Source: JAMZMI01 sp039944535 (GTDB lineage: Bacteria > Bacteroidota > Bacteroidia > Cytophagales > Cyclobacteriaceae). Taken from it: 64,000 nt of DNA. The stretch spans positions 434,001-498,000 of the forward strand of contig JBDUYP010000001.1 of the NCBI GenBank assembly GCA_039944535.1, read 5' to 3'. The notes beneath the pieces were generated by a model. That model saw nothing but the letters and a program-made list of their open reading frames with translations. It made no database searches and was not told where the DNA came from. Made by a program: the position numbers and the translations under genes. This document shows, piece after piece, positions 9,290 through 17,260 of this stretch (its first letter is position 1; each line of letters opens with the position of its first letter).

Positions 9290-10084
9290 GTGAAAAAATT
9301 TTTCAGGTTTGTAGGGTATGCCGTTCTGGTCTATGTGCTTTTGGGGTTTTTGGTAAACCTGCTAAAGCTGGCCGGCGGAGGGAGATCTTCTCAGGATCAG
9401 ACCACCTATCTCGACGGACGAGACCGGTTGCACGAACGCTGCTGGGTCACGCCGAGCTCCCGATTGTCGTTTTGTGCCAGTTATGAATCTGAAGATCGCG
9501 TGAGCAGAATGCTGGCTGCTGAAAGAGGTAAAATTGCTGGCCGGGGCAGTGCATACAATCAGTTTTGGGGTTCGCTGTATCGGCAGCTGGTAGATCAAAA
9601 CAGCGCATACATTGCGTATGTGTCTGATTCACTGCGGCAGGTTTCTATCCAGTCAGGGTTGAGTCATAATGATTTTGCGGAACTTGTAGTGTCCTTTGTG
9701 CAGGACATCCCGTACAGCTTCGTGATCGGTCAGGAGTGTACCGCGCGGGAGACCTCCAGTCATCCATGCGTGGGCAATATCCGGTTTGGGATTTTGTCGC
9801 CATACGAGTTTTTGCATACGCTGCACGGCGATTGCGACACGCGCGCGGTGTTGCTTTTTGCGATGTTTGAGTATCTGGGCTACAAACCCATGATCGTGAT
9901 CAGCAACGAATATGCACATGCCATGCTGGCGCTGAATATTCCATCTTCAGGTAAATTTCTGACGCACAGAAGAGATAAATATTACTTTTGGGAGACAACT
10001 GCCACCGGCTGGTCGGTGGGTATGCTGCCGCCCGACTACAACAATGTGAACTACTGGAAAATCGCTTTAGTCAATGAACTATAA
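9290..10084 (+). CDS. Membrane-anchored transglutaminase-like protein
   Basis: The 264-residue protein starts at a GTG and has one N-terminal membrane segment (about 5-25). It carries a transglutaminase-like core: GDCDTRAVLLFAMFEYLGY supplies the catalytic Cys and EYAHAMLAL the His, with a downstream acidic residue near YYFWETT. Its 3' end overlaps the DUF350 membrane gene by 11 bp, so the two are translationally coupled. This pairing suggests a membrane complex. Substrate unknown. Confidence 0.75.
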   Translation: MKKFFRFVGYAVLVYVLLGFLVNLLKLAGGGRSSQDQTTYLDGRDRLHERCWVTPSSRLSFCASYESEDRVSRMLAAERGKIAGRGSAYNQFWGSLYRQLVDQNSAYIAYVSDSLRQVSIQSGLSHNDFAELVVSFVQDIPYSFVIGQECTARETSSHPCVGNIRFGILSPYEFLHTLHGDCDTRAVLLFAMFEYLGYKPMIVISNEYAHAMLALNIPSSGKFLTHRRDKYYFWETTATGWSVGMLPPDYNNVNYWKIALVNEL

Positions 10085-10592
10085 CATCGCTCTGCTCGGC
10101 CTGATCGAGATCGTTTCGGCCATCACCATCGGGATCTTCATCCTGGCGCTCACTTACAAAGTGATGCAGCTGGTGGGATTGAAATATTACAAAATAGAAG
10201 AGTTTAACCTGGCCTACAGCATCTTCACTGCGGCGATCATTCTCGCAGTGGGGCTGATGGTGAGCGGCGTGATCCAGCCGCTGATTTCATCGTTCCGCCT
10301 GTTGGATCAGGGTGAGGAGGCTTTGATGCTTGTGGTGAAATATATGGGCACTGGCGCCATCTACATAGCCATCGCCTTCATTGCGGCGGTGTTGATCGGA
10401 CTGATTAGCACGTTTCTCTATTCTAAGATCACGCCGATAGATGAGTTTGAAGAGATCCGCAACAACAATGTGGGCGTGGCGCTGATCGTGAGTGCCATTC
10501 TGATTACGCTGACACTGCTGAGCAAAAGCGGAGTGGTGATGCTGATAGAGGCACTGATCCCATATCCGCAGCTGCCACCGAGTGGGTTTTAG
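10074..10592 (+). CDS. DUF350 integral membrane protein
   Basis: A 172-residue protein with four to five membrane helices, ending with the DUF350 signature FEEIRNNNVGVALIVSAILITL. Its start lies inside the end of the transglutaminase-like gene. This is the last chromosomal gene before the cassette array; the repeat DNA starts 4 bp after its stop. Confidence 0.82.
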   Translation: MNYNIALLGLIEIVSAITIGIFILALTYKVMQLVGLKYYKIEEFNLAYSIFTAAIILAVGLMVSGVIQPLISSFRLLDQGEEALMLVVKYMGTGAIYIAIAFIAAVLIGLISTFLYSKITPIDEFEEIRNNNVGVALIVSAILITLTLLSKSGVVMLIEALIPYPQLPPSGF

Positions 10593-10595
10593 AAC

Positions 10596-10655
10596 ATGCA
10601 ACTATGTCCTAATCTTGAAATAATTCAATGAGGTGAATGTGAAGGGTTGTTAGGC
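10596..10655. repeat. Left edge of cassette array: tail fragment of repeat family C
   Basis: Bases 10596-10652 match 16408-16464 with two differences (ATGCAACTATGTCCTAATC... to GGGTTGTTAG). In the second place the block is the tail of repeat C2. It ends in the core GTTAGGC (10649-10655), which is also the first base run of the TPR cassette. This marks the array border against the DUF350 gene. Confidence 0.75.
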
Positions 10656-10659
10656 ATAG

Positions 10660-11787
10660 TTATTCTTCGTATCGTTTAAAGAAATCCAATGCTTTTTCTA
10701 ATTCTGATTTAATTGGATCATGCTTGGTAGAGATCCAGTTTTTTATAGGTTCATAGTTCTCTTGACTACCAATTGAATCATATGATTGTAGCCATTCAGT
10801 GGTTAACAAATCGAACTGTTCACCATTGGCTATTTTTTGATAAACTTTTATCATCTGATAAATAGGAAAAACTGCCAAATCATTGTTGAATTCAGCTAAA
10901 AATGACCTTTCTATTTGTTCATCAAATTTTTGGTCGTTTACAAGATTATGTTCAAATAAGTTAGTGTATGTATAACCAACAGAGGGTTTGATTTTAATAG
11001 ACTTTTGAAAGCAATTTGAGGCCTCTTCAATTTCACCCATTGAAGAGTAGGTTACCCCGAGATTATTGTAAGTAATATCACTTTTTGGATTTAATTCAAT
11101 TGCTTTCTCATAGTACTTAATTGACTTTGCATTTTCACCAATTTCCCCATAGGCATTTCCGAGGTTTCTAAAAGCCATTTCAAATCGTTCATCTAGTTCT
11201 GTAGCCTTTCTGAAAGCTTTAATGGATTTGTCAAAATTCTTGTTCTTGTAATCCCATAGCCCAATGAAAAACCAGTCATGAGCAGATCTATCAACCAAGT
11301 TAACAGTGTTGGCTTTTGAGGCAAAAATTTCAATGATATTCCAATCTTCATTGCTGTAAGAGTAAAGTCCCTTAGGACCCAAAACAAACAAGGATTCTTG
11401 GTATTTGTACTGCTGATCAAGTTTTTCAAGAAGTTGTTCAGCATTAGTTTGTGTCTCTTTTAATTTATTCCATATTTCATCTGGTTTTTTAAAAAACCAA
11501 ATGAATAATGAGAAACCACCGCTTAATATTATAAATACTAAGCTCATAACCCAGATCATACTATTTTGGGAAGTTTTGTAATATTCGCTTTGATCTTTAT
11601 TTCGTTCTTTTAGCTCCTCAATTCTTGTTTTAAGCGAGTAAGTCTCAATTTTTAGTGCATCGGTTTCTTTTTGTAATTCTTCAATTTCTTTTAAAACACT
11701 GGGAGTGGCTATAGATAATGAATCTTGTGCATTCAATTGAACGAAGACAAGACAAGTAAGCATGAATGAGTATATTAATCTATCCAT
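10660..11787 (-). CDS. Cassette gene: secreted/membrane TPR protein
   Basis: This 375-residue protein has a signal peptide (MDRLIYSFMLTCLVFVQLNAQ), a Glu/Lys-rich coiled coil (about 30-70) and a membrane helix (about 74-98). Tetratricopeptide repeats run from about 170 to 275 (NFDKSIKAFRKATELDERF, NAKSIKYYEKAIELNPKSD, EIEEASNCFQKSIKIKPS). TPRs bind partner proteins; no partner is encoded here. The unit runs from GTTAGGCAT (10649) to ATGCCTAAC (11821), which are reverse complements. Base use is richer in A+T than the DUF350 side. Confidence 0.75.
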   Translation of the reverse strand: MDRLIYSFMLTCLVFVQLNAQDSLSIATPSVLKEIEELQKETDALKIETYSLKTRIEELKERNKDQSEYYKTSQNSMIWVMSLVFIILSGGFSLFIWFFKKPDEIWNKLKETQTNAEQLLEKLDQQYKYQESLFVLGPKGLYSYSNEDWNIIEIFASKANTVNLVDRSAHDWFFIGLWDYKNKNFDKSIKAFRKATELDERFEMAFRNLGNAYGEIGENAKSIKYYEKAIELNPKSDITYNNLGVTYSSMGEIEEASNCFQKSIKIKPSVGYTYTNLFEHNLVNDQKFDEQIERSFLAEFNNDLAVFPIYQMIKVYQKIANGEQFDLLTTEWLQSYDSIGSQENYEPIKNWISTKHDPIKSELEKALDFFKRYEE

Positions 11788-11814
11788 TGAATTATTTGAA
11801 GTTCCTGATATAAT

Positions 11815-11931
11815 GCCTAACGCTCAACTAAAATGAGTATGCGACCCAGTTGCTATAAGCACTTAAGTTGCTGTTTCGCAGTGTCATATCAAATGGCTCA
11901 GTTCGTATATTCATTTTAGTGTTTGTTATGC
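11815..11931. repeat. attC-like site, family A (copy 1)
   Basis: Boxes GCCTAAC (11815-11821) and GTTATGC (11925-11931) enclose long arms: ACTAAAATGAGTATGCG pairs with a right arm ending ATTCATTTTAGT. Spacers are 5 and 4 nt. On the minus strand it reads GCATAACAAAC...GAGCGTTAGGC, the layout of an integron attC. The stop codon of the gene to its right lies in the arm. Confidence 0.75.
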
Positions 11932-13115
11932 AAATTTCTATTGGATTTTAGTATCACATCAATGCTTGCCCTACTCAAATCCCTTAGTTCCTTCATTTGA
12001 TTCTTTAGGTATTCCTTTTCCAATTTATGTTTTGACCTTATTGAATCTCTCTTTCTAAAATAATTAAAACCGGAGAGAGAGAACGCAGCTAAGAGACTTG
12101 CTATAATACCAATCAGAATCTCACTTTTAAGCATAGATTGTAGCGAATCAGAAATACCTAAACTACTGGAGAAACTAATTAATGAACTCACAACCCCTAC
12201 AATAGCGGAGGCAGAAATTATAGTAGGCATGAGAGTTGATTTTAAGCTTGATTTTTCTGTTAGTTCGAGTTTCCTGTATTCTTGTTCTAACTGAAACACT
12301 TCTTCCATTATTGGTTTTCTCAAAATTTCATTTCTTTCGTCTAGCCATTTCTTCAATTCGGACCCCAATTCCTTTGAAAAAAGGGCGTTAAGAATCTTCA
12401 CAATGTTGAAAGTATACTCATTGCCATATTTAAAATCTGTAGCAATTTCCTTTCTTGAGTATTTTTTAACAACCTCCGAACTCCAAGCCACAGGAGGGAG
12501 GTATTTGGTGATTTCAAGGAAGTCGCTAGATGAGACAATTAATTCTGGAAGTACTTTGTTTAATAGAACCCATGTCCGTTCATATGTTAGGTTCTTATGA
12601 AAAAGTCCCTTGAGCCGTTCGATTCCAGCAGCTGATATTGGATCAAATTCACTTACAATCACAACTTCATCAGTCACATTTTTCTTAGTTACGATTTCTG
12701 AAAACTTGTCGGCACCCGCTTGGCAGTCAATTAAAATGAAGTCAAACTCAGGTTCCTTCTGATTTCGATAATTATTGACTAAATCAAAAATATGTTTTTC
12801 GAATAAATCGTAACTATAATTTTCCGTATTAGAAAAGCTATAGGTCGCTGGAAGAAAATAGATTCCATTTGATATTTCCGTGAAATTCTTAATGTCCGCA
12901 GCAAAACCATCTTGTAACACTCCATACTTATTCGCATTGTCATTACTTTGATTCAGTATCTCTTTAAGGTAGAATAGAGTCATTCCGTTAGTGCTTCCAT
13001 CAGCATCAACTAATAAAACCCGTTTACCAAGATTTCCTATAAAATCCGCAATCGTAGCAGTAAGAATTGTCTTTCCAGAACCACCTTTTGCACTTATGAA
13101 ACTAACCGTCTTCAT
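11916..13115 (-). CDS. Cassette gene: ParA/MinD-like ATPase with C-terminal membrane hairpin
   Basis: I start this 399-residue protein at the ATG at 13115 because AGGAGGT lies just upstream; a longer start at 13157 is possible. MKTVSFISAKGGSGKTILTA is the deviant Walker A (KGGSGKT) of ParA/MinD/Soj ATPases, followed by RVLLVDADGS and FDFILIDCQAG. Two membrane helices occur near residues 298-318 and 330-350. It overlaps the upstream gene by 14 bp. A membrane-bound ParA with a small partner is unusual for a plasmid partition pair; a positioning or defence role is speculation. Confidence 0.75.
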   Translation of the reverse strand: MKTVSFISAKGGSGKTILTATIADFIGNLGKRVLLVDADGSTNGMTLFYLKEILNQSNDNANKYGVLQDGFAADIKNFTEISNGIYFLPATYSFSNTENYSYDLFEKHIFDLVNNYRNQKEPEFDFILIDCQAGADKFSEIVTKKNVTDEVVIVSEFDPISAAGIERLKGLFHKNLTYERTWVLLNKVLPELIVSSSDFLEITKYLPPVAWSSEVVKKYSRKEIATDFKYGNEYTFNIVKILNALFSKELGSELKKWLDERNEILRKPIMEEVFQLEQEYRKLELTEKSSLKSTLMPTIISASAIVGVVSSLISFSSSLGISDSLQSMLKSEILIGIIASLLAAFSLSGFNYFRKRDSIRSKHKLEKEYLKNQMKELRDLSRASIDVILKSNRNLHNKH

Positions 13116-13644
13116 CTGTACCTCCTTCCTTTTTATTCTGCCATTTTTTTGATTCACGAGCCATTAATTCAATTTGAACTTTAGCTGCTTCTTGAGGTAA
13201 ATATTTTCCGTAATCGTTAATGATATTAACATATGCTGCGAGAAATCCTTCTTCAGATATATTGTTAGTATTCAAAATATTGACAAGGCCTTCAATTTTA
13301 GTTTTTAACTGTCTTAGCAATTTATGGTCATCAATGATTTCTGAGATTTTATCACTAAAGAATTTAGCGTTACCACAAGGCTCAGCTTGATAAACGGAGT
13401 AAACGGCTCTAAACTCGATCATAATATTCTGATTTGCCGAATCTAAGCCAAAAAGCAATCCTTTTATTTTAGAAATGTGTTTCGATCCAATTTCTGCAGC
13501 AGCGATGCTGTCAACATTAACTTTACTGTTTAAGGAATTTTCTTTGTCTGCAACAATTAATGGAAATGCATCATCGATACTGCGATAGATCCAATGAATC
13601 GTTCCATCAGGACACTTTCTTTTGAATCTTTTAAAAAATCTCAT
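13102..13644 (-). CDS. Cassette gene: unknown partner of the ParA-like ATPase
   Basis: This 180-residue protein is placed at ATG 13644 (MRFFKRFKRKCPDG); the frame open further upstream lies in repeat C1. I do not recognise the family. It has a basic N-terminus, no signal peptide or membrane segment, and a helical C-terminal half with Lys/Glu-rich stretches. The stop overlaps the start of the ATPase gene, so both are made from one message and probably work together. The unit spans 11925-13672. Confidence 0.65.
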   Translation of the reverse strand: MRFFKRFKRKCPDGTIHWIYRSIDDAFPLIVADKENSLNSKVNVDSIAAAEIGSKHISKIKGLLFGLDSANQNIMIEFRAVYSVYQAEPCGNAKFFSDKISEIIDDHKLLRQLKTKIEGLVNILNTNNISEEGFLAAYVNIINDYGKYLPQEAAKVQIELMARESKKWQNKKEGGTDEDG

Positions 13645-13665
13645 TTTTCGCTTTGTAGTGATTTT

Positions 13666-14010
13666 GCATAACAATTGGCTAACGCGCACTGTGCGCGTTA
13701 TTCATTTATAGTTTTGTTGTTTGTTTTTTATTCAACTTAATGAAAATCAAATAGATACCCGTTTATAAGCGTTGGCAAACGGCTAAGCGAATGCCTGTTA
13801 CCCATTTGTTTCCCTAAACCTACCCGTTTTATTTGAATCAGGCAATGGCGTTGTTTGCTTTATTGAATTGGACTTTGCCGGGGCGGATTAGGGAAATCAA
13901 ACTATGCTTAGGGGGTGTCAAAGTACAATTCACTTGTCAGGTGCTCCTGGTCGTTTAGTATCACTTTGTAATGTATGTGGGGGACTCTCGGGCTATATAA
14001 AGTGTTGGCA
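13666..14010. repeat. attC-like site, repeat family C (copy 1)
   Basis: It starts with GCATAAC (13666-13672), spacer AATTG, then the palindrome TAACGCGCAC-T-GTGCGCGTTA (from 13680), and ends at core GTTGGCA (14004-14010). The middle holds about 300 bp shared with copies at 16063, 20769 and, in shorter form, 61596 and 62892. No gene is visible in it. Confidence 0.7.
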
Positions 14011-14017
14011 ATAGTTT

Positions 14018-14416
14018 TTAATTCTTCTTCTCGATACTGGATGGGTTAGTTCTAAAGACATAACCAAATAGTATTGCGAAAACGGAATAGACTATAGTTA
14101 ACGAAATAACTATTTCTGAATGCGTATGAATTTTAGTGATTGTTTTAATCAAAGCCAATGCCCCAACCAAAAAATGCATGAAATTCCCAATAGCGATAGG
14201 CCTATTGTAAATGCCACCAATTAGAGAACCTTTTGCCATCCAATTCAGCATTGCGAATCCAAGATAAAGCGCACCTAATAATTGTAATAACAAGATTGAT
14301 ATTGGCTCTGGTATTATGCTCAAACCTGAGATGATTTCATCAGGCATAAAGGTGAGAATGATTCCCTGAGCACCTAAAAAAATACAGCTTTAAATCATTA
14401 ATATTTTTGTGTTCAT
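14018..14416 (-). pseudogene. Cassette gene: small membrane protein with premature stop at codon 9
   Basis: A 109-residue frame from ATG 14347 encodes three to four membrane helices, but the natural start appears to be the ATG at 14416. From there MNTKILMI is followed by TAA (14390-14392), then SCIFLGAQGIILTFMPDE continues in frame. That missing stretch looks like the first membrane helix. Either the gene is broken by a single nonsense change, or a shorter protein starts at 14347. Family not recognised. Confidence 0.6.
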
Positions 14417-14430
14417 TCTTTTCTTTTTAT

Positions 14431-14493
14431 TGTTCCTAATGTTTTGAGTATGGTGGGTGTCCCGCAGGGCATGCACTATACCCGTTGTTGTGT
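14431..14493. repeat. Short degenerate attC-like hairpin
   Basis: Arms GTATGGTGGGTGTCCC and GGGCATGCACTATAC form an imperfect hairpin between the membrane pseudogene and the hydrolase cassette. The right core GTTGTGTGC (14487-14495) is complementary to GCACACAAC at 16050-16058, the other end of the next unit. The left box (CCTAATG) has lost its AAC. Confidence 0.5.
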
Positions 14494-14500
14494 GCTGGCT

Positions 14501-15412
14501 TTATTCATTCATAAAGTTAATTATTTCTTTAATTGACTCATTTGTATGTTCTTCCTGAACAAAATGACCACAATCAAATTCTTTCGTTTTAGAGTTTGAA
14601 AGCTTCTCTTGCCATTTCTGCAAGTTCTCCATGGTAATAAATTCGTCTTCAGTTCCCCATAGAATCAGCCATTCTTTATCTGATAATTCGTCAAGTTGTT
14701 CCCATTGATTTTGATACCAGTCTGATGAACCAACCAATGCTTTAGCAAGATTGAGCAAAGGAATTCTTGAGCTTTTGTCTGGAAATGGTTTGATGTACTG
14801 CTGATGAACCTCTTTCGATAGGTTTTTCTTGTTTGCAAAACCTTTTTTCAAAAGTACTTTCGGAGAGAAATTCATGTTGAGATACAGAAATTTCCCTAAC
14901 CAACTGTTTATGGTCTTGTCAATTTTTTGAGCTTCTTTCTTTTGGTCGGTAGCCCAAAGCCAAGAGTTAAATAGCACAACTTTTTTAATCCTTTCGGAAT
15001 TTTCAATTCCTGCTGCCAATCCTATTGGCCCACCAAAGTCATGGACGACTAAAGTGGTGTTCTGAAGGTCTAATTTTCTTATAAATTCACTAAGATTTTG
15101 CGAGTGCCATTCAGGGGTTCCAGGGATTGAATCTGGTTTATCTGACAAGCCAAACCCTAAATGGTCTATGGCAATACAACGATATTCTTTTGAAAGTTCT
15201 TTTACAAAATCCCTATACAGGAATGACCATGTTGGAGTGCCGTGAACAAAAAGAATGATTTCACCCTTTCCTTCATCAACATAATGCATATTTCCTGCTT
15301 CTAATCGCAGAAATTTGTTTTCAAATGGATAAAGGGTAGTGTCCACCCAAGATTGGGAAAATGCTGTTGAGTTCATAATGATTAAGGTTAAAATGTTAAA
15401 TATCTGTTTCAT
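14501..15412 (-). CDS. Cassette gene: secreted alpha/beta hydrolase of the haloalkane-dehalogenase type
   Basis: A 303-residue protein with a signal peptide (MKQIFNILTLIIMNSTAFSQ). The oxyanion motif is LFVHGTPTWSFLY, and the nucleophile elbow is VVHDFGGPIG with Asp in place of Ser, as in haloalkane dehalogenases and epoxide hydrolases. LILWGTEDEF supplies the acid and FDCGHFVQEE the catalytic His. The substrate cannot be told: the usual Trp after the nucleophile is Phe. It follows a Crp/Fnr regulator gene in the same cassette, 65 bp apart. Confidence 0.8.
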   Translation of the reverse strand: MKQIFNILTLIIMNSTAFSQSWVDTTLYPFENKFLRLEAGNMHYVDEGKGEIILFVHGTPTWSFLYRDFVKELSKEYRCIAIDHLGFGLSDKPDSIPGTPEWHSQNLSEFIRKLDLQNTTLVVHDFGGPIGLAAGIENSERIKKVVLFNSWLWATDQKKEAQKIDKTINSWLGKFLYLNMNFSPKVLLKKGFANKKNLSKEVHQQYIKPFPDKSSRIPLLNLAKALVGSSDWYQNQWEQLDELSDKEWLILWGTEDEFITMENLQKWQEKLSNSKTKEFDCGHFVQEEHTNESIKEIINFMNE

Positions 15413-15477
15413 TGTTTTTTAATTTGAAACAAAGGTCAGACAGTCATTACATTTTATTTTTGGTATAAACCAAGATT

Positions 15478-16038
15478 CTAAATCTTAATCGTGTTGAACA
15501 GCTTGCTAAAGTTTGTGGAGTCAATACGCAGATAGGAAGCTAAGTCTTTGTGAGCAACTAAACTGAATAGATGCGGACTTCTTTGAGCAAAGGATTTGAA
15601 TCGTTGATTGATATCAAATGCCATTAATTCATAGTGGCGCTGCACCATACCAATTAAAAAGAGTTCAGTAGCTTTTCTAAACAGGGTTTCGATTTCCCGG
15701 TGTTCCTTCATCAGTTGTTGGTGCTTCTCAAAAGAAATCCGTAGAAATGAACTTTCAGTTATGGTCTCTAAAAAATATTTGGAAGGAGTTTGGGTGAGAA
15801 AGGATTCCGGAATTCCACTAAAGGATGGAGGATAGGTAAATGCAATGACATGTTGTTTATCCTCATTTAGGTAATACGATTTTTGAATTCCATCAAGCAC
15901 AAAATACATGTATCGCTCCGTTTCTCCTGGAGCTGTCATGATAGTTTTTTTAGGAGCATTGTATTCCATCCACTGGGAAAGGTACTCCTCAAGAATTTCT
16001 TGGTCTATTGAATGTATTTTGTTGAAGAAGTTTTTCAT
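15478..16038 (-). CDS. Cassette gene: Crp/Fnr-family transcriptional regulator
   Basis: A 186-residue cyclic-nucleotide-binding-like regulator of the Bacteroidota type. The N-terminal beta-barrel contains APGETERYMYFVLDGIQKSYYL, and a C-terminal helix-turn-helix (HKDLASYLRIDSTNFSKLF) ends the protein. It is first in a two-gene unit (14487-16058) with the hydrolase and probably controls it. A second cassette at 58.2-60.0 kb has the same enzyme + Crp/Fnr design. Confidence 0.85.
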   Translation of the reverse strand: MKNFFNKIHSIDQEILEEYLSQWMEYNAPKKTIMTAPGETERYMYFVLDGIQKSYYLNEDKQHVIAFTYPPSFSGIPESFLTQTPSKYFLETITESSFLRISFEKHQQLMKEHREIETLFRKATELFLIGMVQRHYELMAFDINQRFKSFAQRSPHLFSLVAHKDLASYLRIDSTNFSKLFNTIKI

Positions 16039-16049
16039 TGCTTATGATT

Positions 16050-16467
16050 GCACACAACAATTGGCTAACGCGCACTGTGCGCGTTATTCATTTATAGTTT
16101 TGTTGTTTGTTTTTTATTCAACTTAATGAAAATCAAATAGATACCCGTTTTTAAGCGTTGGCAAGTGGCTAAGCGAATGCCTGTTACCCATTTGTTTCCC
16201 TAAACCTACCCGTTTTATTTGAATCAGGCAATGGCGTTGTTTGCTTTATTGAATTGGACTTTGCCGGGGCGGATTAGGGCAATCAAACTATGCTTAGGGG
16301 GTGTCAAAGTACAATTCACTTGTCAGGTGCTCCTGGTCGTTTAGTATCACTTTGTAATGTGTGTGGGGCACTCTCGGTTCGTGAGGACACGAACCAAGGC
16401 TAAGAAAATGCAACTATGTCCTAATCTTGAAGTAATGCAATGAGGTGAATGTGAAGGGTTGTTAGTT
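16050..16467. repeat. attC-like site, repeat family C (copy 2)
   Basis: Left box GCACACAAC (16050-16058), spacer AATTG, the same palindrome as copy 1, then about 310 bp nearly identical to C1. It continues with a perfect hairpin GGTTCGTG-AGGA-CACGAACC (16376-16395) and the tail also seen at 10596, ending at GTTAGTT (16461-16467). Confidence 0.75.
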
Positions 16468-16490
16468 TCCGTATTCGTTATCTTTGTTAT

Positions 16491-16688
16491 ATGAGTTCAA
16501 TAGTTATAAATCCAAAAAGTTCGAAGGAGTTACAGTTCATCTCTGAGTTGCTCAAGAAGTTGGGTGTTAAGTCGAAAGTGCTTTCGGATGAAGATACAGA
16601 AGACTTAGGGTTGTCTTTACTCATGAAAGATGTGGACCGTTCAGATGTTGTATCCGAGCAAGAGGTTATGTCTAAACTTAAAGGTTAA
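16491..16688 (+). CDS. Cassette gene: antitoxin of a RelE-type toxin-antitoxin pair
   Basis: A 65-residue acidic protein placed immediately upstream of a RelE/ParE-like toxin frame, its stop overlapping the toxin ATG in TAATG (16686-16690). The helical content and the tail EQEVMSKLKG fit small type II antitoxins. I do not recognise the exact family. This is one of the few cassette genes on the plus strand. Its frame is intact although the toxin is broken. Confidence 0.7.
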   Translation: MSSIVINPKSSKELQFISELLKKLGVKSKVLSDEDTEDLGLSLLMKDVDRSDVVSEQEVMSKLKG

Positions 16689-16954
16689 TGGAGGTTGTCT
16701 TCCTGTAGGGATTCAGCAAGGATCTCGATAAGGTTAAAAAGCCAAAAGATCTTAAATCCATATCTGATATAATTGAGCTCGTTAAGTCAGTTGAGTCTTT
16801 TGAAGAGGTACCTGGTGTTAAGAAGTTAACTGGTTTTGACGATGCATTCCGTATTCGATCAGGAAATTATAGAATTGGAGTTTTCCTTGAAGGTGGAGTT
16901 GTTCAGTTCGCTAGAGTTGCCCACCGAAAAGATATCTACAAAATAATCCCTTAA
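16688..16954 (+). pseudogene. RelE/ParE-like toxin broken by an amber codon
   Basis: Reading from ATG 16688 gives MEVVFL, then TAG at 16706-16708, then 81 further in-frame residues starting GFSKDLDKVKKP. The tail (FDDAFRIRSGNYRIGVF, then VVQFARVAHRKDIYKIIP) is typical of RelE-type ribonuclease toxins. A single change from AAG would give the TAG. The toxin is therefore presumably dead unless the stop is read through. Confidence 0.75.
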
Positions 16955-16981
16955 AAGATAAAATAGGGCTAAGAGTAGGGT

Positions 16982-17120
16982 GGAAACTACGATCAACTAA
17001 AATGAGTATGCCTTCCAACTGCTAGAAGTACTGAGATTTCTTATTCGCATTCTCATATTAAAGTGCCCAGTTCGCATGGGAGCGCCTAGCTATTCATTTT
17101 AGTGTCTGTGCCTGTTGCAC
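16982..17120. repeat. attC-like site, family A (copy 2)
   Basis: Left box GGAAACTAC (16982-16990) is the expected complement of GTTAGTTTCC at 16461 with one A lost. The arms carry ACTAAAATGAGTATGC on the left and TATTCATTTTAGT on the right. The right core GTTGCAC (17114-17120) starts repeat B1. Confidence 0.65.
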
Positions 17121-17255
17121 AACCCAATATATCTCCTTTTTGAATATACTGATTTTAGAAAATGCGGCTCAGATCGCTTAAGTCATGTTGTGAATTTGTG
17201 AATAGTGCCAATTCTTCACAAAGTTAGAGTTATGCAACAGCTACGTTTGTTGTAC
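17114..17255. repeat. Repeat family B, gene-less mini-cassette (copy 1)
   Basis: About 142 bp starting GTTGCACAACCC and ending TATGCAACAGCTACG then core GTTGTAC. Its two ends are inverted complements (TTGCACAAC and GTTRTGCAA). An internal 8-bp hairpin TTTGTGAA/TTCACAAA lies near the right end. No reading frame is conserved. Five more copies occur in the window. Confidence 0.75.
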
Positions 17256-17260
17256 TCCGT

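Noticed and set aside
17114..17255. Family B as a MITE
   Set aside because: Terminal inverted repeats exist, but every copy is joined at the GTT-type core (GTTGCAC to GTTR) shared with cassette borders, and no target duplication is seen; kept only as an alternative.
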